Assembly: GCA_017305715.1 (NCBI GenBank)
Contig: JAFKKG010000027.1
Coordinates: forward strand, 62,001 to 126,000
From: Hyphomicrobiales bacterium
GTDB lineage: Bacteria; Pseudomonadota; Alphaproteobacteria; Rhizobiales; Xanthobacteraceae
Length of the DNA stretch: 64,000 nt
Reading direction: 5' to 3'
Below, piece after piece: positions 17,320 through 24,881 of the stretch. The stretch's first letter is position 1; each line of letters starts with the position of its first letter. The translations under genes and the position numbers were made by a program. The notes beneath the pieces were generated by a model. The model saw only the letters and a list, made by a program, of their open reading frames with translations, was not told the DNA's origin and searched no databases.

Positions 17320-18774
17320 GTGATAATGCAGTATCCGATGCATTCGGTTTTGAGGGCGAACGTCTTGAGCGCAATAGCTGATGTAGCTGATATCACCGAT
17401 CCCGGGAGCAAGCCGGCCAAACGCGCCGACGCCCAACAGGAGACGCTCAAATTCGCGGAGGCGGCGCTTGCCGACAATAAGCGCCAGGGCCTGCTGCTCG
17501 CGGTTCGCGCCCGCTGGGTCGCGCTGGCGGTGACGGCGGCAACCCTGCCGATCATCAATCCGCAGTGGGAGGTCCTCTATTATGTCCTGATGCTCGGCCT
17601 GTTTGCCCTGATCGGATGGGCCCAGCTCAAGGTCGGCAAGGCCGAGCGGTCATGGCCGGAGCTCATTCTGATATTTTGCGATCTGTTGCTGCTGACGTTC
17701 CTGAGCGTGATCCCCAGTCCCTGGAGCACGGTCGATTGGCCGATTGCGATGCAGTACAGGTTCGACAGTTTCCTCTATTTCTTTGTCTTCCTGTCCACCG
17801 CCACGATGGCCTATTCGTGGCGCACCGTGGTGGCCATGGGGTTCTGGACCTCCGCGCTGTGGGCCATCGGTGTCGGCTGGGTTTACCTGCAGCCGCAAAC
17901 CCATGCCGCGCTGTCGGAGCGGATACGGGCCGCCGTCGGCTCCGACGTCCGCCTGTTCGATATCATCGACCCTGCCTCGATCGGCTTTGGCGCGAGATTC
18001 CAGCAAATCACCGTGTTCATGATCGTTGCCATGACGTTGGCGCTGGCGGCGCGGCGCTCGAATGCGCTGCTGATCAGCCACGCCGGCATCGAGCGCGAAC
18101 GCACCAATCTGGCGCGGTACTTTTCGCCCAATGTGGTCGAGCAGCTATCCAAGAACGACGAGCCGCTGAAGCAGGTGCGAACCCAGAATGTCGCGGTGCT
18201 GTTCGCCGACATCGTCGACTTCACCGCCTATGCTGACCGCCGAACCCCTATGGACGTCATTGCGACGCTGCGCCAATTCCACGAGCGCATGGAACGCGAA
18301 GTGTTCCGGCACGATGGGACGCTCGACAAATATCTCGGCGACGGATTGATGGCGACGTTCGGCACGCCCTTCACCGGCGATTCCGACGCCGGCAACGCGC
18401 TGCGATGCGCGCAGGCCATGATCGGCTCGATCGGCGAGCTCAACCGCGAACGAGAGGGTCGCGGCGAGCCACCGATCCGGCTCAGCATCGGATTGCACTA
18501 CGGTCAGGTCGTGCTCGGCGATATCGGATTGAACCGACTCGAATTCGCCGTGATCGGCTCGGCGGTAAATGCCGCCAGCCGTCTCGAATCCCTCACCCGC
18601 GAATATGGCTGCGCCCTGGTGGCCAGCGACGAACTCGTGCAGCGGGCGCGGGCCGAAGCCGGCAGCTCAAGCGCCGATTTTGCGCAGCTTGTCCAAAAGC
18701 CGCCGCGGACGATCCGGGGCCTCGAGCAGCCGGTCGGAATATGGACGCGGGGCTATGACGCCGAGGCAAACTGA
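17320..18774 (+). CDS. Membrane-bound class III adenylate/guanylate cyclase
   Basis: About 484 aa; the start is uncertain (GTG 17320 or ATG 17326/17338, none with a clear ribosome site). Residues ~60-240 hold five or six hydrophobic segments, then a short linker (E-R-E-R-T-N-L-A-R-Y-F-S-P-N-V-V) leads into the cyclase domain. Metal aspartates lie in L-F-A-D-I-V-D-F-T and L-G-D-G-L-M-A, the substrate lysine in L-D-K-Y-L, and the Asn/Arg pair in I-G-S-A-V-N-A-A-S-R-L. Serine replaces the usual aspartate in I-G-S, again class IIIb-like. The Y-F-S-P linker is a common coupling element in membrane cyclases. Second cyclase within 3 kb but a different architecture from 14290. Confidence 0.85.
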   Translation: MIMQYPMHSVLRANVLSAIADVADITDPGSKPAKRADAQQETLKFAEAALADNKRQGLLLAVRARWVALAVTAATLPIINPQWEVLYYVLMLGLFALIGWAQLKVGKAERSWPELILIFCDLLLLTFLSVIPSPWSTVDWPIAMQYRFDSFLYFFVFLSTATMAYSWRTVVAMGFWTSALWAIGVGWVYLQPQTHAALSERIRAAVGSDVRLFDIIDPASIGFGARFQQITVFMIVAMTLALAARRSNALLISHAGIERERTNLARYFSPNVVEQLSKNDEPLKQVRTQNVAVLFADIVDFTAYADRRTPMDVIATLRQFHERMEREVFRHDGTLDKYLGDGLMATFGTPFTGDSDAGNALRCAQAMIGSIGELNREREGRGEPPIRLSIGLHYGQVVLGDIGLNRLEFAVIGSAVNAASRLESLTREYGCALVASDELVQRARAEAGSSSADFAQLVQKPPRTIRGLEQPVGIWTRGYDAEAN

Positions 18775-18775
18775 A

Positions 18776-19234
18776 TCAATCAGCGGCCCCGGAGACCTTC
18801 CACTGCAACAGCGAATGTGCCGGGTCGGCGTCGTTGTGATGCTCGAAGACGCCGGTCACCGGCGTGCCAATGGCAACCGGCTGATGGACGTCACCCACGA
18901 GGTTGCCGATCACGCGCACGTTTCCCGCATGAGGAAGCTCGACGACGACGACGATATAAGGCCCGTGATTGGTCAGGGCATCATGGGTCGGATGCCAAAC
19001 CCGCGTCCAGCTATAGATGCGCCCCTCGGGCCTGACCGGCTTCCACGCGACATCGAACGAATGACAGGCGTGACAGATCCATTCGGGTCCCCACTGCCAG
19101 GTCGAACACTTCTCGCAGCATTGGATGGATAGTTCGTTCCGGCGCAGCCCCGCCCAATGCGGCGCGCTCAGGCCATCGGGCTCGGCTACGGGAATCGGCA
19201 GGCCTTCGGGCAAATAATGCGGTCGCGCAGTCAT
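18776..19234 (-). CDS. DUF35 OB-fold protein with zinc ribbon, acyl-CoA associated
   Basis: 152 aa starting at ATG 19234, which overlaps the stop of the thiolase-like gene by 4 nt (ATGA). The zinc-ribbon cysteines are in I-Q-C-C-E-K-C and I-C-H-A-C, followed by the OB-fold domain (~65-150) with G-R-I-Y-S-W-T-R-V. DUF35 proteins partner SCPx-type thiolases and aldolases and are required for their activity or acyl-CoA binding, as in steroid side-chain degradation (ChsH2 with Ltp2). The tight coupling here supports a complex with the product of 19231-20415. Confidence 0.87.
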   Translation of the reverse strand: MTARPHYLPEGLPIPVAEPDGLSAPHWAGLRRNELSIQCCEKCSTWQWGPEWICHACHSFDVAWKPVRPEGRIYSWTRVWHPTHDALTNHGPYIVVVVELPHAGNVRVIGNLVGDVHQPVAIGTPVTGVFEHHNDADPAHSLLQWKVSGAAD

Positions 19235-20415
19235 CCGAGTGCAGCCTCCGAACCATAGATCGCTGTGCTTACCGGCGTCACCATCGGGCCGGCGATGACA
19301 AGGGCGACATCGGCGTCCTTGACCTGATTGCAGGACGCTCCGCGCAATTGCCGGACCGCTTCGGTATGCAATTCGAGGCCATGCATGTAGCATTCCGCCA
19401 GATTGCCGCCGCTGGTGTTGAGCGGCAACTTGCCGCTTCCAGCCACCAGGTTCGGCAATGTGAGAACCTCGTTGGCTTCCTCCGCCTCGAACAGGCCGTG
19501 CTCGACGAGACTCATCAGCACGCCACCGGTGAAGTTCTCGTAGCTTTGCACCACGTCGATATCCTTCGGCGCGACCTTCGCCATGGCATAGAGGTGCGGG
19601 GCGACCGTCTTGAAGTGCGAACTGCCAAAATCGGGCGTGTTGCCCGCCGTCGCGGCGGCCCGATACGGACCGCCGGCGGCGGCGCCGAGCAGATAGGCAG
19701 GCTTTTGCCGGAGGTCCCTGGCCCGTTCCGCCGAAACCAGGATCATCGCCGCGGCGCCGTCGTTCTCCTGACAGCAATCGTACAGATGGAAAGGTTCGGA
19801 TATCCATCGTGAATTGTCGTACTTCTCCTCGTCCAGCGGCCGCCCGTACATGACCGCGCGGGGATTTTTCTGGGCATGCTGGTAGGACGCCAGCGCAATC
19901 GCGCGCAGCGCTTCCTGCTTGATTCCGTGATCATGGATGAACCGCATGGCCTTCATCGAGTAGCGTTGCGCCGGCGTCATCGCGCCATACGGAATCGACA
20001 GCGCGCCCTCTCCGGAGATCGTCTTGACCGGGGCGCTCCGCCCAAACCTGGCAAACTGCCCCTGTGCCAGTGAACGGTAGACCACGACGCAATCCGCCAT
20101 GCCGGTGGCAATGGCGGCAGCCGCATTGGCGGCCGCGGCGGCGCCCCCTCCGCCTCCACCGCCCCACTGCATATTCGAGAAACGCAGTTCCTTGCAACCC
20201 AGCGCGGCCGCCAGCCGCGGCGGCTCGTTGCGATCGTTCGAATAGGATGAAAAGCCATCGATTTCGCGCGGATCTATTCCGGCATCCGCGCATGCATTCA
20301 AGATCGCCATCAAGGCCAATTTGAACTCGGAGTCCGGCGACTTGCCGTGCTTGTAATAGGTTGTCTCGCCGATGCCCGCGACCGCCGTCTTGCCGCGCAG
20401 GGTTCGTTCGTCCAT
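19231..20415 (-). CDS. Thiolase-fold acyl-CoA lyase (Ltp2/SCPx-like), probable retro-aldolase
   Basis: 394 aa with the two-domain thiolase fold. The position of the thiolase nucleophilic cysteine instead reads M-Q-W-G-G-G-G-G, and the usual H-P-x-G motif is replaced by N-T-S-G-G-N-L-A-E-C-Y-M-H-G. Both changes are typical of the Ltp2 group, which performs retro-aldol cleavage of branched beta-hydroxyacyl-CoA with a DUF35 partner, rather than true thiolysis (family knowledge). The DUF35 gene follows with a 4-nt overlap. It is divergent from the acyl-CoA dehydrogenase genes across a region with two ACTGT-N2-ACAGT sites. Substrate unknown. Confidence 0.83.
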   Translation of the reverse strand: MDERTLRGKTAVAGIGETTYYKHGKSPDSEFKLALMAILNACADAGIDPREIDGFSSYSNDRNEPPRLAAALGCKELRFSNMQWGGGGGGGAAAAANAAAAIATGMADCVVVYRSLAQGQFARFGRSAPVKTISGEGALSIPYGAMTPAQRYSMKAMRFIHDHGIKQEALRAIALASYQHAQKNPRAVMYGRPLDEEKYDNSRWISEPFHLYDCCQENDGAAAMILVSAERARDLRQKPAYLLGAAAGGPYRAAATAGNTPDFGSSHFKTVAPHLYAMAKVAPKDIDVVQSYENFTGGVLMSLVEHGLFEAEEANEVLTLPNLVAGSGKLPLNTSGGNLAECYMHGLELHTEAVRQLRGASCNQVKDADVALVIAGPMVTPVSTAIYGSEAALG

Positions 20416-20529
20416 CGATCTGCCCTCAAACCTTGGTCACTGCCGCCTTCGCGCGCGGGAGCCGGGATGCCGCCCGCCGCCGACGCGTCGGAGCGGCGCG
20501 TTGACGTCGTAATAAGCATCCCGCCCTTG

Positions 20530-20541
20530 ACTGTCTACAGT
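20530..20541. promoter_or_regulatory. Putative operator, ACTGTCTACAGT
   Basis: Palindromic half-sites ACTGT and ACAGT two bases apart, in the gap between the divergent thiolase-like and acyl-CoA dehydrogenase genes. Two more copies of the same pattern occur at 20580-20591 and 24750-24761, always in a divergent promoter region of this acyl-CoA cluster. The pattern suits a dimeric repressor; the regulator is not in the window. Confidence 0.55.
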
Positions 20542-20577
20542 TTTCAGTGTGGGCACGCGCTTGGGACCCTTGCCATG

Positions 20578-20593
20578 AAACTGTTGACAGTTT
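20578..20593. promoter_or_regulatory. Putative operator, AAACTGTTGACAGTTT
   Basis: A perfect 7-bp inverted repeat with a 2-bp centre, the best-formed of the three sites in this cluster. It lies 49 nt upstream of the GTG start of the acyl-CoA dehydrogenase at 20642 and 37 nt from the site at 20530, so it is well placed to block transcription in that direction. Confidence 0.6.
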
Positions 20594-20641
20594 TTGAAGC
20601 AGCTTCCTAGAGTGGCTGCGTCAGCATGGGGTATCCAAACC

Positions 20642-21757
20642 GTGAATTTTGATTTTTCGGACGAGTTGCATCTGCTGCGCGATCAGGCGCGTCAATTTCT
20701 GCGTGACAATTGTCCGCCGGCGCGTGCACGCAGCGTCATGATGGGGACGCAATCGCACGACGCGACGCTCTGGCAGCAGATCGCGGCGATGGGCTGGACC
20801 GGAACCACCATACCGGAACAGTACGAAGGCTCTGGCCTCGGACATCTCGGGCTTTGCGTGCTCGCCGAAGAGCTCGGATACGCGATTGCGCCCCTGCCCT
20901 TCTCGAGCACGCTCTATCTTGCGGCCGAGGCGCTGTTGCTGGCCGGCACCGAGGAGCAGAAATCGAAATGGCTGCCACGGCTGGCGACCGGGCAGGCCAT
21001 TGGCACCTTCGCGCTGTCCGAAGGGCTGAACCACTGCAGCGCCAGCCAGGTGCGCACCCGGTTCGAAGGCGGCCGGCTGAGCGGCGTCAAGATGCCCGTG
21101 GCGGACGGCTCTTTGGCAGACTTTGCGATCGTGGTGGCGCGCTCGGACTCCGGCCCTGGCCTGTGTCTGGTGGAGTTGAAGGGCGACGGCGTCGGGTCGA
21201 AGCCGGTGGCGACGCTGGATCCGAGCCGTCCGCATGCGCAGCTGACGTTCACCCGGGCGTCCGCGGAACCGGTCGGCCGGCCCGGTGACGGCGAAAAGCT
21301 GCTCGATGCGCTCTATGATCGCGCCGCGGTATTGTTTTCATTCGAACAGCTCGGCGGGGCACAGGCCGCGCTGGATATGGCCAAGGCGTATGCGCTCGAT
21401 CGCTACGCGTTCGGCCGGCCGATCGGATCGTTCCAGGCCATCAAGCACAAGCTGGCGGACGTGTTCGTCGCGGTCGAGCTGGCGCGATCGAACGCCTATT
21501 ATGGCGCATGGGCGTTGTCACGCAACGCGCCCGAGCTGCCGGTGGCCGCCGCCACCGCACGGGCCTGCGCGACTGACGCCTATTGGCTGGCCGCCAAGGA
21601 AAATATCCAGGTGCACGGCGGAATTGGTTTCAGCTGGGAGTCGGACTGCCAGCTCTATTACCGGCGGGCGAAGCTGCTCGGGCTCACCATCGGGAACGCA
21701 TCGCGATGGAAAAATCGCCTGATCGGACATCTCGAGACCGCCCGGCGCGCGTCGTAA
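20642..21757 (+). CDS. Acyl-CoA dehydrogenase, subunit or isozyme A
   Basis: 371 aa from a GTG start at 20642 (GGGG upstream). FAD-dependent alpha,beta-desaturation of an acyl-CoA. The helical N-terminal domain, the central beta domain (F-A-L-S-E-G-L) and the C-terminal domain are complete; the C-terminal Q-V-H-G-G-I-G-F-S-W-E-S-D supplies a glutamate at the expected catalytic position. The next gene, 12 nt downstream, is a second, different acyl-CoA dehydrogenase, the arrangement seen for heterotetrameric enzymes such as ChsE1-ChsE2 in steroid degraders (inference). Confidence 0.88.
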   Translation: MNFDFSDELHLLRDQARQFLRDNCPPARARSVMMGTQSHDATLWQQIAAMGWTGTTIPEQYEGSGLGHLGLCVLAEELGYAIAPLPFSSTLYLAAEALLLAGTEEQKSKWLPRLATGQAIGTFALSEGLNHCSASQVRTRFEGGRLSGVKMPVADGSLADFAIVVARSDSGPGLCLVELKGDGVGSKPVATLDPSRPHAQLTFTRASAEPVGRPGDGEKLLDALYDRAAVLFSFEQLGGAQAALDMAKAYALDRYAFGRPIGSFQAIKHKLADVFVAVELARSNAYYGAWALSRNAPELPVAAATARACATDAYWLAAKENIQVHGGIGFSWESDCQLYYRRAKLLGLTIGNASRWKNRLIGHLETARRAS

Positions 21758-21769
21758 CAGGAGCCCCAG

Positions 21770-23005
21770 ATGGATTTTGAAGACACCAGGGAAGAAGCCG
21801 AGTATCGCGCCCGCGCCCGCGCATTCCTGCAGGCCAACGCAACACGCAAGCCGGTCGATTCAAGCCGGGGCTACCGCGACGGAAACGAAAGCCATGACGC
21901 GCTGGCCAAGGCCAGAATCTGGCAGCAGAAGAAGGCTGCAGCCGGCTTCGCCGCCATCACCTGGCCGAAGCAGTGGGGCGGACCTGGCGGCAGCGCGATC
22001 CAGCAGGTCATCTACAACCAGGAAGAGGCCGAGTTCGACGTTCCCGTCGGCTTCTTCGAACTGGGTATCGGCTGGGCGATGCCGAGCCTGTTCGCATGGG
22101 GGACACCAGCGCTGGTTCTGCCGCATGCCGAGAGAACCCGCACCGGAGCCGAGATCTGGTGCCAGTTGTTTTCGGAACCGGCCGGTGGCACCGACCTTGC
22201 CGCCCTGCGCACGCGGGCCGAACGGCAGGGCGACGAATGGGTCATCAACGGCCAGAAGATCTGGACGACCGGCGCGCAATTCTCCGACTACGGATTGCTG
22301 ATCACCCGAAGCGACTTCACGGTACCCAAGCACAAGGGACTGACCGCGTTCTACGTCGACATGAAGTCGCCGGGCGTCGAGGTGCGTCCGATCCGCCAGA
22401 TGTCGGGGGAGGCCCATTTCAACGAGGTGTTCTTCAACGACGTGCGGATTCCCGACAGCCAGAGGCTTGGCGCTCCCGGCGACGGGTTCAAGGTGGTCCT
22501 CACCACGCTCAACAATGAGCGGTTCAATATTTCCGAGCTTTTCCCCCCGGACTTCGACCAGCTCTTTGAACTCGTGAAGAATCTCGAATACCCGGAAGGG
22601 CCCGCGATCCAGAACGCGGCGATCCGCGAACGGCTGGCTGATTTCTATATCAAGTCGCAAGGTGTCAAATGCGCCAACTTCCGCGCCATGACCGCCTTGT
22701 CGCGCGGTGAAACGCCGGGGCCGGAAATTTCCATCGGCAAGCTGGTCAGTTCCGCGCGGCTTCAGGATCTGTCCGCTTTCGGCGCCGACCTCATGGACGC
22801 GGCCGGGATCATGACCGACCCCGACCAGATGCCGATGAAAGCGCTGTTCCAGCGCGGATATTTGTACTCACCGGGCCTGCGGGTCGGTGGCGGTACCGAC
22901 GAGATTATCCGCAACGTGATCGCCGAACGCGTGCTCGGCCTGCCTGCCGAGGTACGCGTCGACAAGGATCTTCCGTTCAACCGTCTTCCGACCGGCAAGC
23001 GCTGA
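21770..23005 (+). CDS. Acyl-CoA dehydrogenase, subunit or isozyme B
   Basis: 411 aa, starts 12 nt after the preceding dehydrogenase with GGAG upstream. The FAD-binding blocks are clear (C-Q-L-F-S-E-P-A-G-G-T-D; Q-K-I-W-T-T-G-A), and the C-terminus has the V-G-G-G-T-D-E-I-I-R-N-V-I-A-E-R-V-L-G motif of the FadE-type group. The region expected to hold a catalytic glutamate reads A-A-G-I-M-T-D-P-D, without one, so the active site may rely on the partner subunit or on a residue elsewhere. This fits an alpha2beta2 enzyme with the product of 20642. Substrate unknown. Confidence 0.88.
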   Translation: MDFEDTREEAEYRARARAFLQANATRKPVDSSRGYRDGNESHDALAKARIWQQKKAAAGFAAITWPKQWGGPGGSAIQQVIYNQEEAEFDVPVGFFELGIGWAMPSLFAWGTPALVLPHAERTRTGAEIWCQLFSEPAGGTDLAALRTRAERQGDEWVINGQKIWTTGAQFSDYGLLITRSDFTVPKHKGLTAFYVDMKSPGVEVRPIRQMSGEAHFNEVFFNDVRIPDSQRLGAPGDGFKVVLTTLNNERFNISELFPPDFDQLFELVKNLEYPEGPAIQNAAIRERLADFYIKSQGVKCANFRAMTALSRGETPGPEISIGKLVSSARLQDLSAFGADLMDAAGIMTDPDQMPMKALFQRGYLYSPGLRVGGGTDEIIRNVIAERVLGLPAEVRVDKDLPFNRLPTGKR

Positions 23006-23095
23006 GCGTGGCATGGACGGCGATGCCGCGCTCCAACGGCCGGCATCGCTCCAGCACGGATCCGGCGGTGAAAGCGACGGCGGGCCGGAACCGCT

Positions 23096-24124
23096 TCATT
23101 CCGACTTGATGCCCGCCTTGGCCACAATGTCCGCCAACTCGGCGGTTTCCTTCTTGATTTTGGCGCTGAATCCGGCCGGAGAGAGCGTCAGCACGGTGCC
23201 GTGGGAGGCGAGCCTCGCCTGCACCGCGGGATCGTTTGCCGCATTCACGATCTCCCTGTGTAGAATCTCGACGACCGAGGCCGGTGTCGCCTTGGGGACG
23301 AACACACCGCTCCAGAACGCAACGTCAAAGCCCGGATATCCCTGCTCGGCGACCGTCGGAACGTCCGGCAGCGCCGGCGTGCGTTCCGGCGACGAGACGG
23401 CGAGCGCACGCAGCTTGCCCGACTGAACCAGCGGCACCACACCCAGCGTATCGAACGTCGCCACCACTTCCTTGCCCAGCGTCGCAACCTGTGCGGCCGC
23501 CGCGCCGCGATACGGAATATGCAGCATCTGAACGCCCGCGCGATTGCTGAGCAGTTCCATGGCGATCTGCGTGATGTTGCCATTGCCGGCCGAGCCGTAG
23601 GGCAGCTCGCCCGGCTTCGACTTCGCCAGCGCGATCAGATCCGGAAGGCTCTTCACATTCGCCATCAAGGGGTGTTCGGGATTGATGACGAGGACGAGCG
23701 GCCCCGAAATGACGGTCGTTACCGCCGCAAAATCCCGCTCCGGATTATAGCTGATGTTCTTGAACAGCGTCGGGTTGAGCGTGATCGTGGTGCTGTTGCT
23801 CATGAAGATGGTGTAGCCGTCGGGCGGCGCCGTCGCGACGGCATCGGCGGCCAGCATGCCGTTGGCACCGGAGCGGTTCTCGACGACGAAGGGTTTGCCG
23901 AGCTTGCTCGCCAGCCGCTCGCCGACAATCCGGGCAACGACGTCGATCACCCCGCCCGGGGCAAACCCGACCACCATCTTCACGGGCCGCGACGGGTAGA
24001 CCTCGGCGCGCACCCCGCAGGGGGCCAATACCAATCCAAACGCGGTCAATGCAGCCGCGATGATCCGTACCGAACTGATCTCGCGCCCCCTGTTGGCTCG
24101 TCGCCCGCACCAGATGTCCCGCAT
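23096..24124 (-). CDS. Bug/TctC-family periplasmic solute-binding protein
   Basis: 342 aa from ATG 24124 with the strong site GGGGGAGGGG. A signal peptide occupies residues ~15-40 (S-S-V-R-I-I-A-A-A-L-T-A-F-G-L-V), then the mature protein opens Y-P-S-R-P-V-K-M-V-V-G-F-A-P-G-G, the hallmark of the Bug family. These proteins bind carboxylates and normally serve tripartite tricarboxylate transporters; no TctA/TctB genes are present, which is usual for Bug genes in this group. It is downstream of the MaoC gene (24189-24659) on the same strand, so it probably captures the carboxylate that feeds the acyl-CoA pathway. Confidence 0.87.
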   Translation of the reverse strand: MRDIWCGRRANRGREISSVRIIAAALTAFGLVLAPCGVRAEVYPSRPVKMVVGFAPGGVIDVVARIVGERLASKLGKPFVVENRSGANGMLAADAVATAPPDGYTIFMSNSTTITLNPTLFKNISYNPERDFAAVTTVISGPLVLVINPEHPLMANVKSLPDLIALAKSKPGELPYGSAGNGNITQIAMELLSNRAGVQMLHIPYRGAAAAQVATLGKEVVATFDTLGVVPLVQSGKLRALAVSSPERTPALPDVPTVAEQGYPGFDVAFWSGVFVPKATPASVVEILHREIVNAANDPAVQARLASHGTVLTLSPAGFSAKIKKETAELADIVAKAGIKSE

Positions 24125-24188
24125 CACCCCTCCCCCAAAACTCTTTGTTGTTTTTATCTGTTGGTCCCGCGTCCTGCCGAACCGTCCG

Positions 24189-24659
24189 TCAGGACGGGCG
24201 CCGCTTGTACATGATGGTGATTTCCATCTCCTGCACCTCCTGCCCGTGCTGGTTGATGAATGTACGGGCGAAGGTGATGACCCCGCGATCTGCATGACGC
24301 GTCTCTCGCTTGGCGATGACCTTCGATCGCACGAAGATGGTGTCGCCGTGCTTGACGGGGATCTTCATCCGCCACTTGTCCATGCCGAGAAATGCGATCA
24401 GCGTTCCGTCATTAATCCCCGACGCGTAGTTCAGCCCCGCCGCCACCGCGAATACCAGCGTGCCGTGCGCAATCGGCTCGCCGAACGCGGTGGTCTTGCA
24501 GTACTCGTGATTGGTGTGCACCTCGTTGAAATCCCCCGAGAGGCAGGCAAAATTCACGATGTCGGTGGCCGTGATGGTGCGGCGGCCCGTTTGCAGCGCC
24601 TGGCCAATCTCAAAATCTTCAAAATACATCCCGCGCGGGGCCGGCGAGTTCGACGTCAT
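24189..24659 (-). CDS. MaoC-like hot-dog enoyl-CoA hydratase
   Basis: 156 aa single hot-dog domain. The hydratase motif is S-G-D-F-N-E-V-H-T-N followed by I-A-H-G-T-L-V-F; D and H are the catalytic pair that adds water to a trans-2-enoyl-CoA. It would act between the dehydrogenases at 20642/21770 and the thiolase-fold lyase at 19231. Its promoter side carries the ACTGT-N2-ACAGT site at 24750. Confidence 0.87.
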   Translation of the reverse strand: MTSNSPAPRGMYFEDFEIGQALQTGRRTITATDIVNFACLSGDFNEVHTNHEYCKTTAFGEPIAHGTLVFAVAAGLNYASGINDGTLIAFLGMDKWRMKIPVKHGDTIFVRSKVIAKRETRHADRGVITFARTFINQHGQEVQEMEITIMYKRRPS

Positions 24660-24749
24660 GGTGAGTTTCCTTCAAGGCTCGGGCCCGGCAAGCGCGCGCC
24701 GATCGCCCGCGCGGGGCGTGCGGTTTTGAGTTTCGTCGCTGCTATGAAA

Positions 24750-24761
24750 ACTGTCAACAGT
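24750..24761. promoter_or_regulatory. Putative operator, ACTGTCAACAGT
   Basis: Third copy of the ACTGT-N2-ACAGT palindrome, preceded by GAAA as in the 20578 copy. It lies between the divergent MaoC gene (start 24659) and the PLP-enzyme gene (start near 24882), which ties both to the same putative regulator as the thiolase and dehydrogenase genes. Confidence 0.55.
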
Positions 24762-24881
24762 CTTCTGTTCGATAGATGGAGCTGCCATGGGCGGATGCAC
24801 GGCTCGGTGGCTTTGCCGGTAGCCGGGGACGGTTCGCGGTTGACCACTCACCGCGTCCGGGCGCATAGGCCACAGCGGAGA

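Noticed and set aside
19235-19807. Upstream extension of the DUF35 gene
   Set aside because: It would read antiphase through the thiolase-like gene; the 4-nt ATGA overlap at 19231-19234 marks the real start.
24060-24881. Upstream extension of the PLP-enzyme frame across MaoC
   Set aside because: It runs antisense to MaoC and the binding protein; the protein-like part begins near 24882.
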